From Bacteroidales bacterium (GTDB lineage Bacteria > Bacteroidota > Bacteroidia > Bacteroidales > WCHB1-69), in the NCBI GenBank assembly GCA_017527945.1, contig JAFXPL010000090.1, forward strand, positions 1 through 25,009: a stretch of DNA of 25,009 bases. The letters run 5' to 3'. The notes under the pieces were generated by a model. That model worked only from the letters and a program-made list of their open reading frames with translations, was not told where the DNA came from and made no database searches. Within the stretch, counting starts at the first letter, position 1. The number at the start of each line of letters is the position of its first letter. The translations under genes were made by a program, and so were the position numbers. Positions 6,029-14,531 of the stretch are shown piece by piece.

Positions 6029-8740
6029 ATGACGAAGAAACTTCTCCTGATAGATGCCATGGGCTTGATTTTCAGAGCCTACTATGCGATGATCAAGAGT
6101 CCGCGATTCACAAGCAAGGGGCTGAACACCTCCGCGATGCTTGGTTTCACCAACTCGCTGTACGAGGTACTCAAAAATGAGAAGCCTACTCACGTGGCCG
6201 TGGCTTTCGACACGGGTGCGCCCACGTTCCGGCATATCGAATATGAACACTATAAGGAGAACCGCGAAGCCACGCCCGACGACATCGTGCAGTCCGTTCC
6301 CTATATCAAGCGCATCCTCGATGCCTTTCAGATCACAATGGTCGGCATTGATGGCTATGAAGCGGACGATTTGGTTGGATCGCTTGCAAAACATGCTGAA
6401 ATCGAGGGGTTTGAAGTATTAATGCTCACCTCCGACAAAGACTACGGGCAGCTGGTTTCCGACCACATCCGCATGTATAAGCCTGGCAAGTTCGGTCAGC
6501 CGGCGGAAATCCTCGGCGTGGAGGAAATCTGTGCGAAATACAAGATCGCCCGCCCCGAACAGCTCATCGACATGCTTGGCCTCTGGGGCGACACCTCCGA
6601 CAACATCCCCGGTGTGCCCGGCATCGGACAGGTGCGCGCCCAGAAACTGCTCGCCAATTACGGCAGCATTGAGGAGATGTACGCTCGCAATTTCGATCAG
6701 GACAACGAGAAGACTCGCACGCTCATGAACCAGTACAAGGAGCAGGCTTTTCTATCCAAAGAGCTGGCTACCATCATGATAGACATCCCGATGGAATACA
6801 ACTTCGAAAATATGGTCTATCTCGGCCCCGACCCGCAGAAACTCAAGGCCATTTTCGACGAGCTGGAGTTCAAAGCCCTCACCAAGCGCATCTTCACCGA
6901 TTTGTCGCTACAGATGCCGCAGCCCCAAGCCGCCCCCGATCTCTTTTCCCCGGTGGAGGAAACTGCCTCGCAAAATAATGAGGAATTCCCATTCCCCAAA
7001 ACCGTCTTGGAACTTCCCAAAATCGTGGAAATATCTTCGTTAGAAAATATAATAGGTGCAGATCCACGTGATCCGCGGAGATTAGAAATTGAGCGAAGCG
7101 AAACAATCTATTTTACGTGGATATTCCAGCAGGAGCGCATCGCGGGATTCGCCTTTGCTTTCGACGAAACCACCACCTACTGCCATTGGGTGGAGAATGA
7201 ACATCGTCATTATCAGCAATTTATTCAATATATTTTCGGAAAACCGCACACTGTGGTCATGCATGACTGCAAAAACACCTACAAGTACCTGAAGTCGTTC
7301 CGTGTGGAGCCGAAATGCACTTTTTGGGACGTGCAGATTGCCCACTACCTGCTGGAACCCGAACGCAAACACCAGCTTGATGTTCTCGCACTAAGCTATT
7401 TCGACACGGAGTTGGCAGAGACCGGCAAAGCGTCGCCCGCGCCCGAGAACGAACAGCTCCTGTTACTGCAAAAACTCTATCCTTTGTTAGATAAGGAACT
7501 GAAAGAAAACAAGTTGTCAGACTTGTTCACGCAGATGGAGATGCCTCTGGTGCCCGTGCTGGCCGATATGGAATATACCGGCGTGAAGGTTGATGTGGCC
7601 ACTTTGCAGCAGAATTCCGACAGTATGAATGCCGAAATCGCCGCCATCGAGCAGCAGATTTACGACTACGCCGGGGTGAAGTTCAACATTGGTTCGCCCA
7701 AACAGTTAGGGGAGATTCTCTTCGAGAAGATGAACCTGGTGAAGAACGCGCGGCTGACGAAGAGCAAACAGTACCAGACCGGCGAGGAGGTGCTCAAGAA
7801 GATGGCCTACAAGCATCCGATTGTGCCGCTGATTCTCGAATGGCGCAAGCTGTCGAAGCTGAAAACGACCTACATTGACGCATTGCCGCAGCTCATCAAC
7901 CCGAAGACGGGGCGCATCCATTCCACTTTCACCCAAACGATTACGGCCACGGGGCGGCTCAGCTCCCTCAACCCGAACCTGCAGAACATCCCTGTGCGCA
8001 CCGAGCGCGGCCGCGACATCCGCAAGGCCTTCGTGCCCTCCGACGGTAACGTCCTGCTCGCCGCCGACTATTCCCAGATCGAGCTCCGCATCGTCGCGCA
8101 CGTGTGTCAGGACGAGCGCATGATCGAGACCTTCCGCAACAACGAGGACATCCACGCGACGATGGCTGCCCATATCTACGGCGTTGACAAAGAGGAGGTT
8201 ACCGCCGATATGCGCCGGGCCGCCAAGACCGTCAACTTCGGGATTCTGTACGGCATCTCCGCCTTCGGTCTCGCCGACCGGTTGCAGATTCCGCAGGCCG
8301 AGGCCAAGCAACTCATCACCGACTATTTCCGCAGTTTTCCGAAAATATCTGATTATCTGAATGATACGTTAGATTTCGCCCGCCAACACGAGTACGTGGA
8401 GACGCTTATGGGCCGCCGCCGCAACATCCGCGACATCAACGCGAAGAACGGCGTCTTGCGGGCCGCTGCCGAGCGCAACGCCATCAACGCACCCATCCAG
8501 GGCACTGCCGCCGACCTCATCAAAATCGCCATGGTGCGCATCCATCAGACGATGAACGAGCGGAACATGCGCAGCAAGATGATTCTGCAAGTCCACGACG
8601 AGCTCATCTTCGACACCTGTCCCGATGAATTGGAATCTCTAACTGAAATCGTGAGAGACTGTATGTCCAATGCTATGCAACTTTCTGTACCATTGGATGT
8701 TAATATTAATAGTGGACACAATTGGTTAGAGGCACACTGA
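6029..8740 (+). CDS. polA: DNA polymerase I with degenerate 3'-5' exonuclease domain
   Basis: The product has 903 residues. The N-terminal ~290 residues are the 5'-flap nuclease and look intact: LLIDAMGLIFRAYY, AFDTG, YKENREATPDD, GYEADDLVGSLAK, TSDKDYGQLVSD and GDTSDNIPGVPGIG. The C-terminal polymerase domain is complete: motif A ADYSQIELR (D680), motif B RRAAKTVNFGILYG (R729, K733, Y741) and motif C QVHDELIFD (D857). The middle domain (about 330-520) keeps the fold text but not the catalytic acids: where DTET is expected there is TIYFTWIFQQ, the GQNLKYD-type motif reads HDCKNTY, and the late AEDAD-type segment is missing. Only D434 (in WDVQ) remains. The enzyme should fill gaps and remove RNA primers or flaps but not proofread. 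The membrane enzyme gene at 8744 follows directly. Confidence 0.97.
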   Translation: MTKKLLLIDAMGLIFRAYYAMIKSPRFTSKGLNTSAMLGFTNSLYEVLKNEKPTHVAVAFDTGAPTFRHIEYEHYKENREATPDDIVQSVPYIKRILDAFQITMVGIDGYEADDLVGSLAKHAEIEGFEVLMLTSDKDYGQLVSDHIRMYKPGKFGQPAEILGVEEICAKYKIARPEQLIDMLGLWGDTSDNIPGVPGIGQVRAQKLLANYGSIEEMYARNFDQDNEKTRTLMNQYKEQAFLSKELATIMIDIPMEYNFENMVYLGPDPQKLKAIFDELEFKALTKRIFTDLSLQMPQPQAAPDLFSPVEETASQNNEEFPFPKTVLELPKIVEISSLENIIGADPRDPRRLEIERSETIYFTWIFQQERIAGFAFAFDETTTYCHWVENEHRHYQQFIQYIFGKPHTVVMHDCKNTYKYLKSFRVEPKCTFWDVQIAHYLLEPERKHQLDVLALSYFDTELAETGKASPAPENEQLLLLQKLYPLLDKELKENKLSDLFTQMEMPLVPVLADMEYTGVKVDVATLQQNSDSMNAEIAAIEQQIYDYAGVKFNIGSPKQLGEILFEKMNLVKNARLTKSKQYQTGEEVLKKMAYKHPIVPLILEWRKLSKLKTTYIDALPQLINPKTGRIHSTFTQTITATGRLSSLNPNLQNIPVRTERGRDIRKAFVPSDGNVLLAADYSQIELRIVAHVCQDERMIETFRNNEDIHATMAAHIYGVDKEEVTADMRRAAKTVNFGILYGISAFGLADRLQIPQAEAKQLITDYFRSFPKISDYLNDTLDFARQHEYVETLMGRRRNIRDINAKNGVLRAAAERNAINAPIQGTAADLIKIAMVRIHQTMNERNMRSKMILQVHDELIFDTCPDELESLTEIVRDCMSNAMQLSVPLDVNINSGHNWLEAH
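7061..7078 (+). repeat. Imperfect 9-base duplication / small palindrome in the polA linker
   Basis: GATCCACGT and GATCCGCGG lie side by side. TCCACG (7063-7068) can also pair with CGCGGA (7074-7079), with one mismatch and a 5-base loop. It encodes a charged ADPRDPRRLEIERSE stretch just before the dead exonuclease domain, in DNA more A/T-rich than the rest of polA. Confidence 0.4.
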
Positions 8741-8743
8741 TTC

Positions 8744-10405
8744 TTGTTCCATATCCCTTTTATCTCTATCTATTTGCATAATTATCAGAAAGTGAAAGAT
8801 ATAGACAAAAGTACGCGTCCTATTCTTTGGCTAATAGTCATGGTTCTTTTCACTCCTGTGGTTGGGTTGTTTCTCAACTACGATGTCTTCAAGTTAGGGA
8901 GTATGCTTTTGTTGCTGATTTGGATAGTGGTACTGCTGATTCCATACGTCCTAACACAGAAAAAATGGCTGTACATCGCTGCCGCGAGCTTGCTGTTTGT
9001 GGATGGATTCGTCAACCTTTTCCACTGGATTGTGCTCAAATGCCCACTGAATGCCTCGTCTATCTTTGTGTTTTTGAACACCAACTTCAACGAAGCGTCG
9101 GAATTTATGGCCATCAAAATGACGCCTTTGTTATTGCTGTTTATCCCTTATATCGCATTGTTTATCATTGTGTTAAAGCGTATTCCGCAACTCTCGTTCC
9201 AGTCGAAAGGCGAAATTTTCGTGTGGTCAGCGTTGTGGTTGTTTGTGGCAATTTATTTTGCGGACAATATCATCCACAAACGTTTTCTCCGAAGCGCAGT
9301 ACCTGACGTGGAATGTGCTGTAATTTCGTTTATTAAGGAATCGGAAGAGTACAACAAATTGGAAAGCCGCAACCTTTTCCAACTCAACGCTGAACTCACA
9401 ACCGATGATCCCACGCTGGTCGTGATCGTCGTTGGCGAGTCGTGTAATCGCAACCATATTTCCCTGTACGGATACAAACGCGAAACCACGCCCCGGCTGA
9501 AGGCGAGACAAGACATCTTGGTGTTCGACAATGTGGTGAGCGCCAACTCCAACACCTTGTATTCAGTGATGAACTTCCTGACTGAGAACAACATGGAGCA
9601 TCATCTCCCGCTTGACAGCTGTATCCACATTTTCGATGTGCTGCACTCAACCCCGTACCGGTCGTATTGGATTTCAAATCAGGCACCTATCGGACTTTGG
9701 GAGAATGGTGTGACCAACTTGGTTCAGAACGCAGACGTAAAAACATTCGTCAATGTCACTTCCAGTTCATCAATGGAGAGCACCCAGACGGCATCTTACG
9801 ACCAAAGGCTTTTCGAACCGCTTCAGTCCGCACTCACCGATACAGCGAAACACAAGGTCGTTTTTCTTCACCTTTTAGGTTGCCACACCCAATATAACAA
9901 ACGTTATCCCAGCGACTTTGCTCTTTTTGAGGAGAAAGGCGACAAACGCACCCGAGTCATCAACAGCTATGATAACGCAGTGTATTACAATGATTTCATT
10001 GTCGATAGTGTTTTCTCTATGTTGAAGGCCTACAGCCTGTTACATCAGAAGGTGCGGGTTTCGGCCCTGTATTTCTCCGACCACGGCGAGAATGTTTACG
10101 ATGAAGGCGACTATTGCGGACACAACTACTCGGACAGAATACCCCGCGCCAATGTGGAGATTCCGTTTATCCTGTGGCTGTCGCCTTCGCAAAAGGAATA
10201 CCTTGATGCACATAATTGCCTTGTTGAAAGCCAGTTGCATACGCCGTATATGATCGATGACCTTTTTCACACAATCATAGACCTCTGTGGCATCGCGACC
10301 CCTTGCTTCGACAAAACCAGAAGTTTCCTCAACCCCGACTTCGACTCATCCCGTCCGCGCATCCTTGAGGACGGAAATGCGTATAAAGCCAAAGAAACAA
10401 ACTGA
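8744..10405 (+). CDS. Phosphoethanolamine transferase-like membrane enzyme (alkaline phosphatase superfamily)
   Basis: The product has 553 residues from the TTG at 8744; a GTG at 8792 (537 residues) is an equally plausible start. About five hydrophobic helices fill the first ~190 residues. A periplasmic sulfatase/alkaline-phosphatase-fold domain follows. Its nucleophile region is VVGESCNRNHISLYGYKRETTP, with S233 where EptA-type enzymes have Thr. The metal-site segment DHGENVYDEGDYCGHNY begins at residue 446, and HLLGCHTQY is also present. Known relatives move phosphoethanolamine from phosphatidylethanolamine onto lipid A, core sugars or glucans in the outer membrane biogenesis pathway; the acceptor here is unknown. 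It begins 3 bases after polA with no clear promoter, so it probably shares that transcript. It is more A/T-rich than polA. Confidence 0.88.
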   Translation: MFHIPFISIYLHNYQKVKDIDKSTRPILWLIVMVLFTPVVGLFLNYDVFKLGSMLLLLIWIVVLLIPYVLTQKKWLYIAAASLLFVDGFVNLFHWIVLKCPLNASSIFVFLNTNFNEASEFMAIKMTPLLLLFIPYIALFIIVLKRIPQLSFQSKGEIFVWSALWLFVAIYFADNIIHKRFLRSAVPDVECAVISFIKESEEYNKLESRNLFQLNAELTTDDPTLVVIVVGESCNRNHISLYGYKRETTPRLKARQDILVFDNVVSANSNTLYSVMNFLTENNMEHHLPLDSCIHIFDVLHSTPYRSYWISNQAPIGLWENGVTNLVQNADVKTFVNVTSSSSMESTQTASYDQRLFEPLQSALTDTAKHKVVFLHLLGCHTQYNKRYPSDFALFEEKGDKRTRVINSYDNAVYYNDFIVDSVFSMLKAYSLLHQKVRVSALYFSDHGENVYDEGDYCGHNYSDRIPRANVEIPFILWLSPSQKEYLDAHNCLVESQLHTPYMIDDLFHTIIDLCGIATPCFDKTRSFLNPDFDSSRPRILEDGNAYKAKETN

Positions 10406-10472
10406 TTATAAGACATTTACTTTTATCAAAAGGCTGTTTTTTCTGGAAACTTCCTTACGTGAAAAAAAAATG

Positions 10473-10480
10473 TATCTTTG
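10473..10480 (+). promoter_or_regulatory. Bacteroidota -7 promoter box for the riboflavin synthase operon
   Basis: TATCTTTG matches TAnnTTTG after nine A, 22 bases before the ATG at 10503. The leader is too short for an FMN riboswitch. Confidence 0.75.
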
Positions 10481-10502
10481 CAGGTTTTAATTTTGGATAA
10501 GA

Positions 10503-11114
10503 ATGTTTACTGGAATTATAGAGAAAACGGGTAAAATCGTTAAGATTGAACAAGATAGAACCAATTTCGACTTCACGCTGGAAGTGGACTTCGCGGAAGA
10601 GTTGAATATTGACCAAAGCATGGCGCACGATGGCTGCTGTCTCACCATCGTGAAATTAGACAAGGAAAAGAAACAATATGTGGTGACCGCCATGGAGGAA
10701 ACAATGCTGAAGACCAACCTCGGCACCTGGAAAGTGGGCGACGAGGTAAACCTCGAACGCAGTATGCGTATGGACGGCCGCTTCGACGGTCACATCGTGC
10801 AAGGCCATGTTGATCAGACGGCTGTATGTGAAAAAGTGGTGGATGAGAACGGCAGCTGGCGCTTCTACTTCACCTACGACCCCGACAAGAACAATTTCAC
10901 CGTGCCAAAGGGTTCCATCTCCGTCAACGGCGTGAGTCTCACCGTGGTAGATTCCGAAAAAGGCCGTTTCTCCGTGGCCATCATCCCCTACACCTACAAA
11001 GTCACCAACTTCCACAACCTGAAGCCCGGCTCCGTGGTCAACATCGAGTTCGATGTCTTCGGGAAATATGTGCAACGCCTTCTCGACGAATATTTCGCCA
11101 ACCGGGAAAAATAA
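10503..11114 (+). CDS. ribE: Riboflavin synthase alpha subunit
   Basis: The product has 203 residues in two lumazine-binding repeats, as the family requires. The first opens with MFTGIIEKTGKI and has SMAHDGCCLTIV and DGHIVQGHVDQTA. The second carries KGSISVNGVSLTVV and NIEFDVFGKYVQRLL. The enzyme dismutates two 6,7-dimethyl-8-ribityllumazine molecules into riboflavin and a pyrimidine by-product, the last step of vitamin B2 synthesis, in the cytoplasm. It opens a seven-gene same-strand unit of mixed function ending at 16124. The next gene begins 47 bases later without an obvious -7 box. No other rib genes are in the window. Confidence 0.96.
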   Translation: MFTGIIEKTGKIVKIEQDRTNFDFTLEVDFAEELNIDQSMAHDGCCLTIVKLDKEKKQYVVTAMEETMLKTNLGTWKVGDEVNLERSMRMDGRFDGHIVQGHVDQTAVCEKVVDENGSWRFYFTYDPDKNNFTVPKGSISVNGVSLTVVDSEKGRFSVAIIPYTYKVTNFHNLKPGSVVNIEFDVFGKYVQRLLDEYFANREK

Positions 11115-11132
11115 AACTGCCAATTCTTCGTT

Positions 11133-11146
11133 ATTCACGCTTCACT
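11133..11146 (+). repeat. Two heptanucleotide units ATTCACG-CTTCACT before the PorW-like gene
   Basis: ATTCACG (11133-11139) is followed directly by CTTCACT (11140-11146) and then AAAAAA. The same heptad family (ATTCACK) occurs at 23629-23649, also followed by an A run. It sits in the 47-base gap before the PorW-like gene. Confidence 0.5.
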
Positions 11147-11161
11147 AAAAAACGAATCTCA

Positions 11162-13861
11162 TTGAAAAAGAAAACAAAAATATTCGTCAGAATTGCCACC
11201 GGTCTGCTTGTCATCGCAGCACTGGCGGGTTGCTCCACCTCGAAAAACACCTTCCCGAACCGTGCTTACCATAACGTAACTTGCAGGTATAACGTCTATT
11301 GGAACGGGAACCAAGCGATGAAGGAAGCCGAGAAAGAGCTGGCCAAGCTGTCGAAGGACAACTACACGGCCACGTTGCCCATCTACAACTATCCTGACAA
11401 GACCGAACTGGGACCTTGTCTGTCGCATTTGGACCGCACCATCGAGAAATCGTCGAAGGCCATCCACAAGCACTCGATGATGTTCAAGGGCAAGGAATAT
11501 GTCAAAACCATCGACGACGCCTACTTCCTGATGGCCAAGTCGTATTTCTACAAGCAGGACTACGTGCAGGCGCAGCGTGTGCTGAACTACATTGTGCACA
11601 CTTACCCGAAGTCGAATATCCGGAACGAGGCGGAGGTGCTGCTGGCACGCACGCAGATTCGCCAGGGCTATTTCTCCAGCGCGGATGAGTTGCTGGAGAC
11701 CATCCGCTACATGAACGAGAAAAAGAACAAGAAAAATTTCGCCGTGCTCTTCAACGCGGCCAAGGCGGAATACCACCTCACCGCTCCCGACGGGGATAAG
11801 CAGGAGGCCATCGACTATATCGGGAACGCGCTGGCCAACCACCCTAAACGGGAATTCCGCACGCGCCTGCAGCTGATTCTCGGCGAACTCTACGAAAACC
11901 TCGGGCAGCAGGCCGAAGCGCAGAAGAACTTTAAGGAAGTCATCAAGAAATCCAACAATTACGAGATGACATTCTGTGCGCAAATGCACCTCGCCGCCAA
12001 CTACGACGGTACCGAATCCAACCGCAACGCCATCACCAAGCAGCTTAACAAGATGCTGGAAGACAAGAAGAACGAGAACTACCGCGACCAGATCTACTAC
12101 GCATTCTCCGAAATCGCCCGAATCGATGAGGAGACCGACTTGCGCATGGAATATCTCGCAAAATCGGTGTCCGCCTCCACGGAAAACAACTATCAGAAGA
12201 CCTTTTCCAGCATTACTTTGGCCGACCTTTACTTCGAGGAGAACGAGTACCGCGAAGCGCAGCACTACTACGACACGGCCATGCTGGCCATCCCGAAAAA
12301 CTACCCCAACTATGAGGAGTTGCGGAAGAAATCGAATGTGCTGAAGGATTTGGTGGACAAACTGGACGAGATAGACCTGCAAGACAGCCTGCTGCGCATC
12401 GCCAACCTGCCGGAAGGCCAGCGAAACGCCTGGGTCAGGAAAATGATTGCCGACTACACGGAAGCCGAGCGCAAGGCCGCCGCCGAAGAGGCCGAACGTA
12501 TGCTCGCCATGCAGAACGCCGCCTCCTATGCCAACATCAACAATCAAAGTGGCGGCAACGGCAAATGGTACTTCTACAACCAAGCTTTGGTGACTGCCGG
12601 ACAGCAAGACTTCTACCGCCGCTTCGGCAACCGTAAGCTGGAGGACAACTGGTTCATCAGCAACAAGGCCCAGATCTCCTTCGATGACATGGCGCTCATG
12701 AACGACCCGTCGTTAGCCAAAGACACGGTCGATTACGATGAGGACGGCAATCCGATTCCCAAACGTGAGACCGACCCCAAGAAAGAGGCCTACTATTTGC
12801 AGGATCTTCCTCTGACACCGGGAGCCAAAGATACGGCTAATGCCATCATTGCCAAGGATTTGTACGAGACAGGTTTCATGTATCAGGACCTGCTGGGCGA
12901 CACCAAGCGCGCTTGTGCATCCTTCGAGTCGCTGCTGCAACGCTACCCGAAGAGCGAGTATGCCCTGCCCGCCATCTACATGCTCTATACGCTCTACCAA
13001 AAGAGCGGGAATTCCAAAGCTGAAACCTATAAAAACACCATTCTCACCCAATACGCGGAAACCGACTACGCCAAACTGATTCAGGATCCGAACTATTACC
13101 AGAAATTGGCTGCCCGGGAGAAGACACTGGAAAGCCAATATGAGCAGGTGTATGCGGACTTCACGAATAAGCGCTGGAAAAATGTGGTTGCCGCTGCAGA
13201 TGCCGCTATTCCGAATTGCACCGACGCCACCCTTCAGTCGCAGTACGCCTATCTCCGCGCCATCGCCGCCGGACAGGTCTATAATCAGGATACGCTCATT
13301 GTGGGAATGACGAACATCGTCACCAAATACGCGCAGGAGCCGGTGGCGGAACTGGCCCGCTACTATCTGTCGAACTTCTCGAAAGAGCAAATCCAAAAGA
13401 GTATGGGCGTTGAAGCGGGCGACACCGTGAAAAACGAAGCGCTGCAACAGGTTGTCAAGGCCAATGAGCCCCAAAAGCCGAGCGCTTTCGTCTTCAATGC
13501 CAAGGATCAGCACTACATTGTCCTGTTAGTGAAAACGGCCGAATTGCCCCTGCAGACCATCAAACAGAACATCACGACCTTCAACAAAACCTATTTCAGT
13601 CTTAAAAAATTGACTGTCAGCAGTTTCTTTATTGACAATCAACGGCAGATGGTTACCATCTCAAAATATGAAGACAGTGCTGATGCCATGGACTACTATC
13701 AGATTTTAGTGAAGGACGAGGTGTTCAAAGGGGACATTGACAAGGGGAGTATTGTGGTGTATGCCATGAGTAGCAACAACTATACCACGTTCTATAACAA
13801 ACGTGCAGAACGGGAGAACTATCCCGCATTTTTCAAAGATAATTATCTTAAAAACCAATAA
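11162..13861 (+). CDS. porW: PorW/SprE-like TPR lipoprotein (type IX secretion / gliding associated)
   Basis: The product has 899 residues. It starts at TTG, because no ATG precedes the signal peptide: KKKTKIFVR, a hydrophobic core, then the lipobox LAGC with C24 as the lipidated residue. The N-terminus NRAYHNVTCRYNVYWNG is characteristic of PorW (Porphyromonas) and SprE (Flavobacterium). Repeated TPR-like helical pairs follow (for example AYFLMAKSYFYKQDYVQAQRVL, SSITLADLYFEENEYREAQHYY and ALPAIYMLYTLYQKSGN), then a C-terminal region with YDEDGNPIP. In those species it is an outer-membrane lipoprotein needed for T9SS function, linking the secretion motor or rings to the translocon. Bactofilin follows after 13 bases. 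Long antisense frames here are compositional shadows. Confidence 0.88.
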   Translation: MKKKTKIFVRIATGLLVIAALAGCSTSKNTFPNRAYHNVTCRYNVYWNGNQAMKEAEKELAKLSKDNYTATLPIYNYPDKTELGPCLSHLDRTIEKSSKAIHKHSMMFKGKEYVKTIDDAYFLMAKSYFYKQDYVQAQRVLNYIVHTYPKSNIRNEAEVLLARTQIRQGYFSSADELLETIRYMNEKKNKKNFAVLFNAAKAEYHLTAPDGDKQEAIDYIGNALANHPKREFRTRLQLILGELYENLGQQAEAQKNFKEVIKKSNNYEMTFCAQMHLAANYDGTESNRNAITKQLNKMLEDKKNENYRDQIYYAFSEIARIDEETDLRMEYLAKSVSASTENNYQKTFSSITLADLYFEENEYREAQHYYDTAMLAIPKNYPNYEELRKKSNVLKDLVDKLDEIDLQDSLLRIANLPEGQRNAWVRKMIADYTEAERKAAAEEAERMLAMQNAASYANINNQSGGNGKWYFYNQALVTAGQQDFYRRFGNRKLEDNWFISNKAQISFDDMALMNDPSLAKDTVDYDEDGNPIPKRETDPKKEAYYLQDLPLTPGAKDTANAIIAKDLYETGFMYQDLLGDTKRACASFESLLQRYPKSEYALPAIYMLYTLYQKSGNSKAETYKNTILTQYAETDYAKLIQDPNYYQKLAAREKTLESQYEQVYADFTNKRWKNVVAAADAAIPNCTDATLQSQYAYLRAIAAGQVYNQDTLIVGMTNIVTKYAQEPVAELARYYLSNFSKEQIQKSMGVEAGDTVKNEALQQVVKANEPQKPSAFVFNAKDQHYIVLLVKTAELPLQTIKQNITTFNKTYFSLKKLTVSSFFIDNQRQMVTISKYEDSADAMDYYQILVKDEVFKGDIDKGSIVVYAMSSNNYTTFYNKRAERENYPAFFKDNYLKNQ

Positions 13862-13874
13862 AAATCAGACGATT

Positions 13875-14270
13875 ATGAAAGAAACCGATACTCGTGAATA
13901 CAGTGGCGCAGCTGTGAATGTCATTGCGCAAGGGACCCAGTTGCAAGGCAACATGGTTACGGCTTCCGATTGCCGCATTGACGGTATGCTCCGCGGAAAC
14001 ATCGAATCCAAGGCCAAGATTATCGTCGGCAGAAGCGGTGTGGTGGATGGCAACATCAAATGTGCCAACATCGAAATCGAGGGCAGTGTGAAGGTGGAGT
14101 CCTTGATTGTGACGGAACTGCTTTCGCTGAAGGCCACCGCCAACCTGATTGGCAGCATTGAGACCAGCAAAATCGCCATTGAGCCTGGTGCGGAGTTCTC
14201 TGGTACTTGCAAAATGCGCAACAGTCGTCCAGTGGTGCAGCAGGCCGCTCCCCAACCTGAACGGAAATAG
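13875..14270 (+). CDS. Bactofilin (polymer-forming cytoskeletal protein)
   Basis: The product has 131 residues. A short unstructured head (MKETDTREYSGAAVN) precedes a central bactofilin domain of about 100 residues with the six-residue beta-helix rhythm: GTQLQGNMVTASDCRIDG, LRGNIESKAKIIVG, GVVDGNIKCANIEIEGSVKVE and so on. A Pro/Gln-rich tail closes it. Bactofilins polymerise without nucleotide into filaments that localise cell-wall and envelope enzymes at the membrane. The ATG at 13875 is preferred; the frame is open back to a GTG at 13803, but that lies inside the PorW-like gene. The AtpZ-like gene follows after 3 bases. As I recall, this pairing recurs in Bacteroidota, often just before ATP synthase genes. 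Confidence 0.93.
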   Translation: MKETDTREYSGAAVNVIAQGTQLQGNMVTASDCRIDGMLRGNIESKAKIIVGRSGVVDGNIKCANIEIEGSVKVESLIVTELLSLKATANLIGSIETSKIAIEPGAEFSGTCKMRNSRPVVQQAAPQPERK

Positions 14271-14273
14271 GGC

Positions 14274-14531
14274 ATGTCAGGGCCCGCTACCTCCAAGAAG
14301 GATTCCCCCATCCATCAATATGCCACATACACGAATCTGGCCTTTGAGATGGGAGCCGTTATCGCTTTAGGTGTTTTTGGAGGGATAAAATTAGATAAAC
14401 TATTGAATACCAGTCCTTTGTTTACAATTGTGTGCTCATTGGCTGGTATTGCGATTTCACTTTTTCTTATTATCAAGTCCACCTTGAAACCGCAAAAAAA
14501 TCAGAAAAATGGGAAAAAAGATACCGATTAG
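14274..14531 (+). CDS. atpZ: AtpZ/AtpI-family two-helix membrane protein
   Basis: The product has 85 residues and two hydrophobic helices (about 24-40 and 47-67) with the family pattern YTNLAFEMGAVIALGVFGGIKLDKLL, in which a Gly-rich helix is followed by G-x-x-LDK. The tail is Lys/Asn-rich. AtpZ/AtpI proteins are thought to help assemble the c-ring of F1Fo ATP synthase or to supply it with Mg2+/Ca2+. Here atpB and the rest of the ATP synthase operon do not follow: the order is bactofilin, atpZ, four-helix protein, purC. The gene's last 23 bases overlap the next gene. The family call is good; its role without neighbouring ATP synthase genes is open. Confidence 0.82.
   Translation: MSGPATSKKDSPIHQYATYTNLAFEMGAVIALGVFGGIKLDKLLNTSPLFTIVCSLAGIAISLFLIIKSTLKPQKNQKNGKKDTD

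Noticed and set aside
10481..10502. FMN riboswitch before riboflavin synthase
   Set aside because: The leader between the -7 box and the ATG is only 22 bases, far too short for an RFN element.
11159..12607. Open frame of 482 codons on the minus strand across the PorW-like gene
   Set aside because: The product is low-complexity Val/Leu/Gly/Phe text with no start context or promoter, and the plus strand has a lipoprotein with TPR repeats.
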